Shown here: piece after piece, positions 26,636 through 35,835 of the stretch
Layout: each line of letters begins with the position of its first letter
How positions within the stretch are numbered: position 1 is the stretch's first letter
Origin: Candidatus Hydrogenedens sp.
GTDB taxonomy: Bacteria > Hydrogenedentota > Hydrogenedentia > Hydrogenedentales > Hydrogenedentaceae
DNA length: 64,000 bases
Reading direction: 5' to 3'
NCBI GenBank assembly: GCA_035361075.1
Contig: DAOSBX010000013.1
Coordinates: forward strand, 16,402 to 80,401
Notes under the pieces: generated by a model
Database searches by the model: none
What the model was told of the DNA's origin: nothing
Seen by the model: only the letters and a program-made list of their open reading frames with translations
Position numbers and translations under genes: made by a program

Positions 26636-27118
26636 TTAAAAACCAATTATCATACGGAGTTTTTTCAAAAAATAAGAATATTCATCAACCGTCATACTTT
26701 TTTGATTTCTATTTAATGCGAAAACAGCATCCCCTATCTTCGGGTCTAATGAGTCAGATGGTGGATACTCATTAATTTTCTCACTAATGCTCATATATAA
26801 AGAACCAGACTCTTGAATTTTATAAATCCCCCAATCAAAATAAGCAACATTTCCTTCTGTACCCCAGTCAAATTTTATTCTATGTGGGTCAACCGATGTG
26901 TCAGTTGTGTAAAAACCATTCTTTGATTTTCCAAATACGTTTACACTTGTTTTGCCGTCTTTGAAATAAAAACTTGACTCACCTAACAATTGACCTTTGC
27001 GGAATGTCTGTCCTTTCCAATTTCCATTCAAATCTGGGTCTGGTGGTCCAGAACAACCAACTAATATCAACATAAAAAAACACACGATGAGCAGAGGCAA
27101 GTAACGGTTCCTCAACAT
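26636..27118 (-). CDS. Small lipoprotein of unknown function
   Basis: 160 residues with a clear lipoprotein signal (basic MLRNR, hydrophobic core, lipobox LVGC at residues 19-22). The mature part starts SGPPDPDLNGNWKGQTF, a lipocalin-like opening (NG-x-W) followed by alternating strands. The family was not recognised. It has one of the best ribosome sites in the window (AAGGAGG, five bases before ATG). It may be co-transcribed with the GH3-like gene 150 bp downstream. Confidence 0.75.
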   Translation of the reverse strand: MLRNRYLPLLIVCFFMLILVGCSGPPDPDLNGNWKGQTFRKGQLLGESSFYFKDGKTSVNVFGKSKNGFYTTDTSVDPHRIKFDWGTEGNVAYFDWGIYKIQESGSLYMSISEKINEYPPSDSLDPKIGDAVFALNRNQKSMTVDEYSYFLKKLRMIIGF

Positions 27119-27290
27119 AATTACCTCCTTACTAATTATTTTAAGTTTACTTAAATTATCACCGCTTTTATCTTAAAGGTTTATTACGTATATTTTATTA
27201 TTTCAATTGTATAAATAAAAATATGAATTTTGCATCTTTGATGCTCTTTTTATCTTGTATGTGTTGATAAATATTTTGGTTATAGTTTTA

Positions 27291-27320
27291 TTTGTATTTA
27301 TTTGTGGCCATTCATGGCTA
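27291..27320 (+). repeat. Remnant of a dispersed repeat (HEWTRINTN-type)
   Basis: TTTGTATTTATTTGTGGCCA and the following TTCATGGCTA resemble a conserved intergenic element I know from many anaerobes and planctomycetes (TTTGTGTTAATTCGTGTCCA then TTCGTGGTT), whose reverse strand is often misread as a peptide like HEWTRINTN. Here the reverse strand reads HEWPQINTNK. The match is from memory and partly degraded. Confidence 0.5.
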
Positions 27321-27430
27321 AAAGAACAACGAAGCCATCTCATCTGTTTTATGTAGTTGTAAAAGTTTTGTAATGATCTAATTAGGGTGAGCATCGTTTC
27401 TCTAACCATACACATTTCTTAATGTTCATG

Positions 27431-27456
27431 TAGGAGCAAACCTATGTGTTTGCCCT
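27431..27456 (+). repeat. Remnant of a palindromic dispersed repeat
   Basis: TAGGAGCAAACCTATGTG then TTTGCCCT forms an imperfect hairpin (GCAAAC/GTTTGC with one bulge in the flanking stem). It resembles the widespread REP-like element TAGGGGCGAACCTNGTGTTCGCCCT. Recalled similarity only. Confidence 0.45.
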
Positions 27457-27649
27457 GACGTATGTAGTTAATCAAAACGTATGTATTTGCCTCTACTAAA
27501 TTTCCCTTTTAATTTAAATTAAATATGAGGTATTTCAAGTGATAAAATAAGCAGATACTCAATAAAAGAGAGTGATATTAGAAAACGGCTATCTTTATGG
27601 TATCCTATATTCATAAAGTATGGTAATACTTAAAACAAAGTCATAGTTT

Positions 27650-29368
27650 ATGGTTGCTTTTTATATTTTATTTTGTGTTTCATGTGCAAATGATGTTGGG
27701 CAGATTTATTCTTCTTTAGCGGAGAAAAATGATAGTGCTCGTCTTTGGCTTGTTGCAGACCCACAAATAGGACCAGCGGATAGCGATTCTGGCTATGAAC
27801 GAGAATTGGAATTGTTATTAGAAAAGTTTGTTGAGTTAGCAAATCAGGAACAACCCGATGTTGTAATATTTAACGGCGATTTAGTTGCCTTTCCTAAGCC
27901 TAATTATTTTGCAGGTTTCGAGAAGGCAGTGAAACCGTTAAAGATGCCGATAGCATTAGTTCATGGAAATCATGATGGAAAATATAACGATGGTTTGTTC
28001 TTAGATTTGCAGGAGCATCTATGTGGTTTTCGTGCACCGAATTATGCTTTTGATATTGGAACATGGCGGATGGTGATTTTATGTGCACCTGAATTACTGT
28101 CACCGAACGGTGGTTTTGAGGAGCAATTAAGCTGGCTTGAGAATGAATTGCATGAGGCATGGCGTCGACCTGTAGTAGTATTTTTACACTATCATTTACT
28201 GCCTGTAGGTCTATCACAATTGGAATATTACACATACCCAAAAGATAAGAAAAACAAATTGTTAGATGTTCTTGTCCGCTATGGCAATGTCCAATATGTG
28301 TTTATGGGGCATGTTCATAATGGAGTTAAAGCTTCAGTCAGAACTGCTTGGGAGTATCAGGGCACAACGTTTGTGGTTCTTCCAACGTTAGTTAACGGTA
28401 GAGCCTTTGGAGAAGAGTACCCACAATTTAATACTAATCAAGATCGGGGTTATTTCGCAGAGGCAGAAATATCCCAATCAAAATTAAAACTATATGGTAG
28501 GCAATTAGGTTGTTCTGCAAAATATGAATTTCCTGAACGATTTCCTATCTTCACCCGTGACATGGACCCTCGTGCATTTGAACATTGGTGTAAAATTGCG
28601 AATACACCAGAGATTGTAAATGGAGATTTTGAAAATAAGTCGAAAGGTTGGTTTTTCCCATATCGGTATCAATCAGAGCAGGAATCAGGATTTATTTGGG
28701 AAACAAAATCATGCGACCAGTTTTCAGGTACCACAGCATTACATCTCTACACTCGATATAAGGGACATGCATGGCAATATGACGAGACAATGGATGTCTA
28801 TCAGGTATTACGAGTTCCTAATAACAATGTAAAGCCTACATGTAAGTTGCAATATTATGTTCCAAATAACGAAAAGAGCTTTTATGGTGGGGGTTATATC
28901 CGTATCGCATTATTTGCAGACACGGAGCTTCGTTGGATGTGGGTAGGTCATTGGGGAGCCCGTGAGGAGCGAGTAAAACACATTCCAAAAATATGGAATT
29001 ATCACGACGAATATCCAAAAAAAGCGAGGACATTAGACCAATATAGGGAACAAGGAATTATGGTATCAATGCGGTTACCCGATTATGGATACAGGTCGCA
29101 TCAAATCAGCCTTAACCTTCCAGAAATCTACCAATTAATAAATGTGGACAAATCATTTGATTCGTTAAACTTCGATACAATGCTTGTTATGCTTGGAGTC
29201 TGGTGTGGTAATGAAGAAGGTTCATTTAGCGGTGCATGGTTCGACAACATCACCGTAGATTGGCAAGGGAACACCAATTCGACCATAGATAATAAATCTA
29301 TATCACTTGAAATGTTTTCACTTCCTCTACCATACGGTAAATGGTATTCTATGGGTCACGACAAATAA
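27650..29368 (+). CDS. Metallophosphoesterase (calcineurin-like) with C-terminal beta-sandwich
   Basis: 572 residues. A short hydrophobic N-terminus ends FCVSCAND, which could be a lipobox; an in-frame stop just upstream excludes a longer start. The phosphoesterase domain (about 30-290) has NGDLV, HGNHDGK, VVFLHYH and FMGHVHNG, covering four of the five usual metal motifs. The first motif, normally D-x-H, reads D37-P-Q39, so one metal ligand is changed. After residue 312 a lectin-like beta-sandwich starts (IVNGDFENKSKGWFF) and ends FDNITVDW, probably a carbohydrate- or surface-binding module. There is no visible ribosome site. Exported phosphoesterase; substrate unknown. Confidence 0.82.
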   Translation: MVAFYILFCVSCANDVGQIYSSLAEKNDSARLWLVADPQIGPADSDSGYERELELLLEKFVELANQEQPDVVIFNGDLVAFPKPNYFAGFEKAVKPLKMPIALVHGNHDGKYNDGLFLDLQEHLCGFRAPNYAFDIGTWRMVILCAPELLSPNGGFEEQLSWLENELHEAWRRPVVVFLHYHLLPVGLSQLEYYTYPKDKKNKLLDVLVRYGNVQYVFMGHVHNGVKASVRTAWEYQGTTFVVLPTLVNGRAFGEEYPQFNTNQDRGYFAEAEISQSKLKLYGRQLGCSAKYEFPERFPIFTRDMDPRAFEHWCKIANTPEIVNGDFENKSKGWFFPYRYQSEQESGFIWETKSCDQFSGTTALHLYTRYKGHAWQYDETMDVYQVLRVPNNNVKPTCKLQYYVPNNEKSFYGGGYIRIALFADTELRWMWVGHWGAREERVKHIPKIWNYHDEYPKKARTLDQYREQGIMVSMRLPDYGYRSHQISLNLPEIYQLINVDKSFDSLNFDTMLVMLGVWCGNEEGSFSGAWFDNITVDWQGNTNSTIDNKSISLEMFSLPLPYGKWYSMGHDK

Positions 29369-29421
29369 ACATCAGGGCTCGGCTCGTGTTTGAAAATATA
29401 TTTTATTTTACTTTGTAAAAA

Positions 29422-30852
29422 TTAGGTTCTATATGCCCTTAATACACGAGGAAGGTCAAATAATTCGTGGGCATTACGATTCATAATACGTTGAACCAAG
29501 GTAGGTACTTCGGACTCGCTAAGCCAGCCTTCTTGTAATAGGTGCATTATTGCCAGAGCAATTCCTTTGCGGGCAATTTTAGCATGCCCTGGAACAAGTT
29601 CTACAGGAATATAATCACCACCGAAGGTGAATATCTTATGTGCAGGTGCTGTAGTAAGGAACTCCTTCAAAAATCGTGTTGCAGAAGCAGGGTCAATAAT
29701 CCACGACCAGCACATGTCCGCATAGACATTGTGGTAATGTTTGCATAAGGCTATTAATTCATGTTGATATGGATATGAAATATGCATCAGCACAAAAGTT
29801 GTATTCGGGAAGTCTTTGATTAGCGATACGAGGTCAGATAGGTTATCACGAACTCGTGATAAATCCATTCCATCATATCCAGCGAAATATCCCGTGTGCA
29901 ATTTTACAGGCAAATGATATTCTGTAGCACATTGCAAGCACTTGCGGAATAAGTTGTCTTGAATGGCTTTAAGTTCTTCAGGCTTTAAGGAACTCGGTTT
30001 TTGAACAAATTGTTTAAAGATGGACTCTATATCCTTATCCTTAACATTTTCGTATAAGAGCCGTCTCCTGTAAGCGGACTGGTCTTTTATAGCAATTGCC
30101 TTCTGCCCGAATCGTTCGAAGATATGTTCAATTGTGGTATGGGCTTGTTTTAATGTCTTTATTGGTTTCTCTGCAAATTTATTCAGATTAGAAATTTTAG
30201 AAATAGAACTGGCAATGCCAACTGTGGATATATCGAAACATAACAGGTCTGAAGCAGGTTCACTTTCCCTAAAGGTTCCACTTTGTAGGCAATTAACCTG
30301 TGCATAATCGATATGTGCTACGTCACGTAATATTCGGCGATAGAAACCAGATTGAATTTGTTCATTTAACTGCTGGCTTATGGTTTCACAATTTTCTTCA
30401 CAAATATCGTCTTCTCCGTAAAGGGCTTTTACACTTTCACGAACACACAGTAAATAGCCGGTATTTCTGCATCGTTCATAAAATGGTGCTATCAATTTCC
30501 ATTTATCCTTAGGGGATAATTCCCATGAAATAAGTTTTTTATAATCATCTCGGGATAGTCCAGATACCTGTAGGTCAGAATCCGCATAGTGGCTAAAAAG
30601 CATTCCAAAATCAGGAGCAGGTGTTTTGTCCTTATTCCCTTTGTTTGCAATTCGGTCGCTCTCAGGAGGCAGATGTTCATGAGTATCTACAAAAGGTGTC
30701 TTTTCAACTAAGCCATATACATCCGATAAAAGTTCTGTGGATAGATTACTGGTGGCAATAATTGACGGTGAATTAGTACCACCAAGCATACTTAAACTAA
30801 AAGTAGAGCCTGTTATGCCGATAAAGTCTCGGCGATTTATGTTTTCACTCAT
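29422..30852 (-). CDS. Tat-exported amidohydrolase-2 family protein
   Basis: 476 residues. The N-terminus NRRDFIGITGSTF is a twin-arginine signal. The TIM-barrel amidohydrolase begins FVDTHEHLPPES with the metal-binding H58-x-H60. Later features are LPVKLHTGYFAG (strand 5 His), TTFVLMHISYPY (strand 6 His) and TFGGDYIPVE (strand 8 Asp). It closes with IMNRNAHELF, typical of the COG2159/uronate-isomerase-like group. The full set of metal ligands suggests an active periplasmic hydrolase, decarboxylase or isomerase; the substrate is unknown. AAGAAGGGA precedes the ATG. Convergent with the phosphoesterase gene. Confidence 0.85.
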   Translation of the reverse strand: MSENINRRDFIGITGSTFSLSMLGGTNSPSIIATSNLSTELLSDVYGLVEKTPFVDTHEHLPPESDRIANKGNKDKTPAPDFGMLFSHYADSDLQVSGLSRDDYKKLISWELSPKDKWKLIAPFYERCRNTGYLLCVRESVKALYGEDDICEENCETISQQLNEQIQSGFYRRILRDVAHIDYAQVNCLQSGTFRESEPASDLLCFDISTVGIASSISKISNLNKFAEKPIKTLKQAHTTIEHIFERFGQKAIAIKDQSAYRRRLLYENVKDKDIESIFKQFVQKPSSLKPEELKAIQDNLFRKCLQCATEYHLPVKLHTGYFAGYDGMDLSRVRDNLSDLVSLIKDFPNTTFVLMHISYPYQHELIALCKHYHNVYADMCWSWIIDPASATRFLKEFLTTAPAHKIFTFGGDYIPVELVPGHAKIARKGIALAIMHLLQEGWLSESEVPTLVQRIMNRNAHELFDLPRVLRAYRT

Positions 30853-30983
30853 AAAATCATCCCTTCTTAAATGAACAATGTTATTATAATACTGTTTTTA
30901 AAAATACTATGTAAATATTCAAAAGTGAAAGATATTATTGCTCCATTAAAAAGACATAGGGTATATATAGTTTGTATATATTT

Positions 30984-32069
30984 TTACTTTAGGTAGAATA
31001 GAAATTCTTTTAGGAGAGTAGGCAATTCGGAAAACAAAGTTTTTGCATTAAGACGTAGGCTAAATTCAGTATTGGTTGTATCCCAGCAGTACTTTTTACA
31101 ACGGCAGACCTGCATCCGATACTGATGAAATTCTTGCGAATGCCATATATCTTCAAGGGATTTATTTCTTACGGACAATGTACTTTCAATATCACAACAA
31201 GCACCTATGTTCCCTTCTGGTGTAATTATGCAATCCAAAAAACCTGCATAGCACGTGAATTTATTAGGTTGAATAAACGTTCTCGGAATTCCTTTATAAA
31301 AATTATCGGAGGTCGTAAGTATTTTTTCCTGTTTGCAAAGTGCCTGTGTCTGTTTCAGTTCTTCCTCAAGCTCTTTAATATCATTTGCATCGAAAAAGTA
31401 TTCTGTCCATGAATCCTCACGTTTAAATCGATGGAGTAAATTTTTATGTACTGGGGCAAACTTAATTTGATGAACCCCTGCTTCTTTTGCCAGTTTAACA
31501 AGGTTGGACATTCCTCGAAAGTTTTTCCGCGTTATCACAACATTAATGCTCGTTCTTATCTCAGGTGCAATTTTATGAATCCATAGTATCCCTTCCATTG
31601 TTCGTTTAAACTGTCCTTTACCTCTGATAGAGTCATGGACTTCTTCCGAAGCACTATCCAAAGAAAAGGAAATGGTTTTTACACCAGCCTCTTTTAAGGA
31701 TTGGGCTCTTGATTTGTCAATAAGTGTGCCATTTGTGCAAAGGTGTGTAGAAATATTATTTTTGTCCGCACATGCTATGATTTCTTCAAGGTCTTTTCGT
31801 AGTAGTGGTTCTCCACCAGATATTGAAATAATCATTGTCCCCAATTTCTTTGCAGAATGGATAACGTTCTTCCACTCTTCTGTATTCAATTCTTTTGGAT
31901 TGTAAATTTCTCTCAGTTCACAAAGACCACACATAACACAACGAAGATTACAGCGGTACGTAACAAAGGCAATAAGAATAGGTAAATAGTAAGGGATAGA
32001 CTCCCTCCATCGACTCCAAATGATATTTGCTACCTTAACACCTGTTTTTATTGGGGTTATAATATTCAT
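30984..32069 (-). CDS. Radical SAM protein with SPASM-type C-terminus
   Basis: 361 residues. The radical SAM cluster motif is C40-x3-C44-x2-C47 in TYRCNLRCVMCG. SAM-binding features follow (ISISGGEPLLR). The C-terminus has several cysteines (TCYAGFLDC, IGACCDIE, CRCKKYC) as in SPASM domains that bind extra iron-sulfur clusters. Such enzymes modify peptides or sugars. No precursor peptide is visible next to it, and the neighbours are a GT9 glycosyltransferase 21 bp upstream and an Ig-like protein, so a role in glycan or lipid modification is equally possible. Confidence 0.87.
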   Translation of the reverse strand: MNIITPIKTGVKVANIIWSRWRESIPYYLPILIAFVTYRCNLRCVMCGLCELREIYNPKELNTEEWKNVIHSAKKLGTMIISISGGEPLLRKDLEEIIACADKNNISTHLCTNGTLIDKSRAQSLKEAGVKTISFSLDSASEEVHDSIRGKGQFKRTMEGILWIHKIAPEIRTSINVVITRKNFRGMSNLVKLAKEAGVHQIKFAPVHKNLLHRFKREDSWTEYFFDANDIKELEEELKQTQALCKQEKILTTSDNFYKGIPRTFIQPNKFTCYAGFLDCIITPEGNIGACCDIESTLSVRNKSLEDIWHSQEFHQYRMQVCRCKKYCWDTTNTEFSLRLNAKTLFSELPTLLKEFLFYLK

Positions 32070-32090
32070 TTTCTAATCAAATCATGAATG

Positions 32091-33341
32091 TTATTTGTTT
32101 GTATCTAATACTGTCGTTGAGAAAGAAGATAGAGATTTACACACTTCTTCAAAAACGTTGTCTACCGATATCATTTGTACACATAAATTGTTATTACAGA
32201 AAGAAAACCGATAATTATGAGCGTTCAGGCATGGGCTACATGCGAGGTTTGTATATAACACATGCACATTATCTCCAATAGGTGCAAACAGGACGGGGGT
32301 TTCAGGCCCAAATAATACAACAATTCCTATCGTTGATGTTGTCGCAAAATGAGCTGGTCCACTATCATTTGTTACCAAAACATCACAAAGGTTGTATAAC
32401 GTTAGCAAGTCCTCAAAATCTGTCTCACCTGCTGTATTGATAAAGTAATCGGTTCCGAACGTTCTTTCAAACTTTGATAGTTCTTCACGTTCTTCAGCAA
32501 AACCTGTTAGCACGAACACAATTTCAGGATATCGTTGAATGAGTTTTTCGCATAGACTAAAATAATTTTCAAATGGCCATTTACGAACACGAAGCAAATC
32601 ACATGGATTAGGAGTTAGAATAACATAAGGCTTCTTTTTCCCGTGTGTTGGGTCGATACCAAGCCGTTGTTCCCATTTCCGCTTTCGTTCTGGATGTGGG
32701 ACATAACGCGGAATGATTAATGGTTCATGCAAGAAGGGGATTTTTAGTAAAGGTATTTCAAATGGTTTTTCCTTAATTGCCTCTACCATAAGGAGATATA
32801 CATAAGCAGTGTGTATATAAGGGTTATAGGTTACCTTATGTGTCATTAGATTGCCCCGATAAGGCGTATCGTTCAAGAATCCATGCATTCCAACCCGTGC
32901 TCGGGCTCCACTAAGGTAGGTAATAATTGCGGAACCCCTTGAGAAAAATTCGCAGTCTATAGCCGTGTCTATTTTTATCCGACGGCATTTACACATGTAT
33001 CTAAACACATCACGGAGAAGCCTGAAAACATTTGATGTGTCAATCTCAATGATATTTTCTTTTGGCAGTATTTCTAATGTCGGCAAAACAAAACTATTTT
33101 TCTTAAACACACACGCATAAACATTCTCTTTACCAACCCATTGTTTTGCTCTCTCTAATGCTGGAATTGCTAATACCATAGCCCCTTGTTCAATTAATTT
33201 TACGAAAATAATCTTTTTGGGGTTATGAATTTCCCCCTTTACCCTTGAAAATAAAGAGCATATTTTATTGAAGATAGTTAACAGAAAACAGAGAAGTATG
33301 CCGACCCATCGGTCAAGAAGACGAATTGTTTCGGATTGCAA
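32091..33341 (-). CDS. Glycosyltransferase family 9 (heptosyltransferase-like)
   Basis: 416 residues, GT-B fold. GT9 signs are KIIFVKLIEQGAMVLAIPAL near the N-terminus, VILTPNPCDLLRVRKWP at the second Rossmann fold, and the donor motif DVLVTNDSGPAHFA. Family members add ADP-heptose or related sugars to LPS core. The start is TTG, supported by AAGGAA nine bases upstream. It ends 21 bp before the radical SAM gene. An envelope glycan role is likely. Confidence 0.86.
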   Translation of the reverse strand: MQSETIRLLDRWVGILLCFLLTIFNKICSLFSRVKGEIHNPKKIIFVKLIEQGAMVLAIPALERAKQWVGKENVYACVFKKNSFVLPTLEILPKENIIEIDTSNVFRLLRDVFRYMCKCRRIKIDTAIDCEFFSRGSAIITYLSGARARVGMHGFLNDTPYRGNLMTHKVTYNPYIHTAYVYLLMVEAIKEKPFEIPLLKIPFLHEPLIIPRYVPHPERKRKWEQRLGIDPTHGKKKPYVILTPNPCDLLRVRKWPFENYFSLCEKLIQRYPEIVFVLTGFAEEREELSKFERTFGTDYFINTAGETDFEDLLTLYNLCDVLVTNDSGPAHFATTSTIGIVVLFGPETPVLFAPIGDNVHVLYTNLACSPCLNAHNYRFSFCNNNLCVQMISVDNVFEEVCKSLSSFSTTVLDTNK

Positions 33342-33387
33342 GGGTTAATTCCTTTTTTCTCAAAATATGAGTTATTTTACCGAATGT

Positions 33388-33981
33388 TTATTTGTTTTCA
33401 GATGTTTGAATAACACAGTCAAGTGTTCCTATCACTGGCTTAACAGTTCCGTCCGACATTTTCTGCTGGATTATTTTACCTTTGTCATCAAAGGCAGTTA
33501 ACAAGATGGTTTTACTACCATAAACATCAACAGGTAGGGTAATCATTCCTGTCCAAATACCATCTCCTGCTGTCTCATCCCCATTCTGTCCATCATCTCT
33601 CAAATCGGCATTAATGTTTGTCCCAAAAATATTTGCTGAAATAGTGTCTATTATCTTTAAAGGGTCAATTGGTTTTGCAAAAATTTTCAATGATGTCCCT
33701 GCAACAGGATTTTCAGGTTCACCTCGAATTTCTTGAAAGCCTAACGAAGGACTCTCTTTTACCTCTTCTTGAACTGCTTCACTTGAACTGTAAATGTGGA
33801 TGCGAAAAGGGTCTTCCGAACTTTGTTGGGTTGAGTATCCAATTCCAGCCTGTCGGAGAAGTTCAATTATCCTCGAAATGTCATCTATTGAACCCTGAAT
33901 GCTAAGGGTTAGCTCCACTGCGTAAGCCAAACGTGAACATAAAATAACTACCAGAACCGTTAATATTAAATACCTTCTCAT
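33388..33981 (-). CDS. Exported protein with choice-of-anchor/Ig-like domain
   Basis: 197 residues from ATG 33981 (GGAGG nine bases upstream; an earlier ATG at 34020 has no such site and would spoil the signal peptide). A signal peptide (RRYLILTVLVVILCSRLAYA) leads to an N-terminal alpha/beta segment. A beta-sandwich then carries the signature DDGQNGDETAGDGIWTG and ends in AFDDKGK, as in bacterial 'choice-of-anchor' or Ig-like extracellular domains. It lies 46 bp upstream of the GT9 gene in the same orientation. Confidence 0.75.
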   Translation of the reverse strand: MRRYLILTVLVVILCSRLAYAVELTLSIQGSIDDISRIIELLRQAGIGYSTQQSSEDPFRIHIYSSSEAVQEEVKESPSLGFQEIRGEPENPVAGTSLKIFAKPIDPLKIIDTISANIFGTNINADLRDDGQNGDETAGDGIWTGMITLPVDVYGSKTILLTAFDDKGKIIQQKMSDGTVKPVIGTLDCVIQTSENK

Positions 33982-34125
33982 ATCAATTGTCCTCCATCGT
34001 GAAATTAATCTTAAAATCATGTTGTTAATTAATACTATAATTATTTATACTTAAAAATCATATCTACTATATAAAAAAGGAGTAATAATTTCAAAGAAAA
34101 AATAATTAAAAGGGTGAAATAATCT

Positions 34126-34938
34126 ATGAATAAAATCGTTTTTATCCCTATCGTGCTGGTTTTAGGCATCGTTTCCATCGGTTTTTACTCATGGTTCTTT
34201 GCTCAACCACGATTAACACGGGTTCAAATGGCACAGGCAGAAGAGGCATTAAAAAAACTTGAACAAGCAAAAGAAATCTCAAAAGAAAATGAGGAGACTG
34301 GAAAAATGGAAAACGAAAATACAAAAAAAAATACAAGTGTAGTTGAAAAAAAGGAAGAGACAAACCCAAACACAATCCCTTCCGCTCAGGAAATACCCCT
34401 TGAACAAATGCCAGAGAAAGCACCAGATGTTTTTAAAGTCCGCTTCGAATGCTCAAATGGGAACTTTACTATAGAATGTCACAAAGACTGGGCACCTATC
34501 GGCGTTGAACATTTTTACGAATTATTGAAGGTAAAATTTTATGATTCCGCACGTTTTTTCCGAGTTGTCCCGGGCTTTGTTGTTCAATTTGGGTTAGCTG
34601 GAGACCCGCAGTTAAATATGAAATATGGCGAAAAAACGATAAAAGACGACCCCGTAAAACAGAGTAACTTAAAAGGGACTGTTACGTACGCAAAAAGTTC
34701 GCTACCCAATTCCCGTTCCACACAACTATTTATCAATCTTGCAGATAATGTTCGGTTAGATTCAATGGGTTTTGCACCTTTTGCCCGTGTGATTGAAGGG
34801 ATGGAGGTTGTGGAAAGTATCAATCCAAAACATGGCGAGGCACCCGACCAAAGAATGATAAGAATGCAAGGAAACACATATCTGAACAGCATGTTCCCTG
34901 ATTTAGACTATATCAAGCGTGCTTATTTTGTAAAGTAA
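34126..34938 (+). CDS. Membrane-anchored cyclophilin-type peptidyl-prolyl isomerase
   Basis: 270 residues: an N-terminal transmembrane anchor (about 5-25), a Glu/Lys-rich coiled linker (about 35-95), then a cyclophilin domain (about 103-255). The catalytic Arg is in FFRVVPGFVVQFG, and SRSTQLFINLADN and DSMGFAPFARVIEGMEVV are the family signatures. Acts on the periplasmic side of the inner membrane. AAGGG precedes the ATG. Divergent from the Ig-like/GT9/radical SAM operon, convergent with the SDR gene. Together with the FKBP at 5149 it supplies exported proline isomerisation. Confidence 0.9.
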   Translation: MNKIVFIPIVLVLGIVSIGFYSWFFAQPRLTRVQMAQAEEALKKLEQAKEISKENEETGKMENENTKKNTSVVEKKEETNPNTIPSAQEIPLEQMPEKAPDVFKVRFECSNGNFTIECHKDWAPIGVEHFYELLKVKFYDSARFFRVVPGFVVQFGLAGDPQLNMKYGEKTIKDDPVKQSNLKGTVTYAKSSLPNSRSTQLFINLADNVRLDSMGFAPFARVIEGMEVVESINPKHGEAPDQRMIRMQGNTYLNSMFPDLDYIKRAYFVK

Positions 34939-34964
34939 TCCATTCTTTTTAAGAACCCCGCAAA

Positions 34965-35810
34965 TTATTTTTTCTCATCATCAAATGGGTGAACAGGTAA
35001 TGGGAGTTTTATTGCTTTTTTGAGAGGTACAAGACCTACTAAAAAACGGTATGTCCTTGGAAAGTGTCTTGCAAAGAAAATAGAAAGTTTCCCGTGCATT
35101 GTGATGACGACTTCAGGTTTCCTTCGATATATCGCACAAACAATCTGTTTTGCTGTTTTGTCAACGGGATAGACCAAAAAAGAAGGGACAGGGTCGGGGC
35201 GACTTGTAAGTTCACCATATTTGTTCTTCTGTCGAATTTCTGTGCCAATAAAGCCTGGATTTATACATGTTACCGAAACCCCAAGAGGTTTCAAGTCAAA
35301 ATAACTGCATTCTGACAAGGCTACCACTGCATATTTACTACTACAATATGGTGCTGAAAAAGGTGTACATACCCTTCCTGCAACACTGCCTACGATGCCA
35401 AGTCTCCCTTTTTGTTGTATCAAATATGGTAGGGTTAATTCCATCGTGTTCAATACACCAAAAAAATTAACTTCAAATTGCCTCCGAAAATCTTCAACCT
35501 TCAATTTAGCAATGTGTCCAGGAATACCCATGCCTGCATTTGCCAGTACAACGTCAATTTTTCCCCACAATTTAATAATTTCTGCTACTGCATTTGTCAT
35601 CTGATTATAGTCAGTTACATCAGCAACAAAATATTCAGCACTACCTCCTGCTTTTAAAATTTCATCCTTTACCTGTTCAAGTTTCTCTTTTCTGCGGGCA
35701 ATGAGAGCCACTTTTGCCCCTTCTTGTGCAAAGACTTTTGCAGTTGCAGAACCAATACCTTCCGACGCACCAGTAATAAGTACTACCTGCTCCGAAAATC
35801 TTTTACCCAT
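34965..35810 (-). CDS. Short-chain dehydrogenase/reductase
   Basis: 281 residues, classical SDR. The cofactor motif is LITGASEGIGSATAK; ARRKE after strand 2 favours NADP. NAG is in VLANAGMGIPG, the catalytic Ser is in GSVAGRV, and Tyr-Lys are in PYCSSKYA. A C-terminal extension resembles DltE/DHRS7-like enzymes (ARHFPRTYRFLVGL). It lies 25 bp after the tandem paralog gene, likely in that operon. Substrate unknown. Confidence 0.9.
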   Translation of the reverse strand: MGKRFSEQVVLITGASEGIGSATAKVFAQEGAKVALIARRKEKLEQVKDEILKAGGSAEYFVADVTDYNQMTNAVAEIIKLWGKIDVVLANAGMGIPGHIAKLKVEDFRRQFEVNFFGVLNTMELTLPYLIQQKGRLGIVGSVAGRVCTPFSAPYCSSKYAVVALSECSYFDLKPLGVSVTCINPGFIGTEIRQKNKYGELTSRPDPVPSFLVYPVDKTAKQIVCAIYRRKPEVVITMHGKLSIFFARHFPRTYRFLVGLVPLKKAIKLPLPVHPFDDEKK

Positions 35811-35835
35811 AAATTAGTCCTTCTTAATGGTATAT

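Larger units (their letters stand above)
27119..27649. other. 531-bp intergenic region with dispersed-repeat remnants
   Basis: No convincing gene. It separates the divergent lipoprotein and phosphoesterase genes and contains two sequences that look like decayed copies of dispersed bacterial repeats (27291-27320 and 27431-27456). A 70-codon frame on the minus strand (27203-27415) reads through the first of these. Confidence 0.6.

Noticed and set aside
27203..27415. 70-codon minus-strand frame
   Set aside because: It reads through a dispersed-repeat remnant (HEWPQINTNK), a well-known source of false ORFs, and has no ribosome site.
32084..32281. Plus-strand 65-codon frame opposite the GT9 gene
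   Set aside because: Antisense to a well-supported coding region, with no ribosome site.
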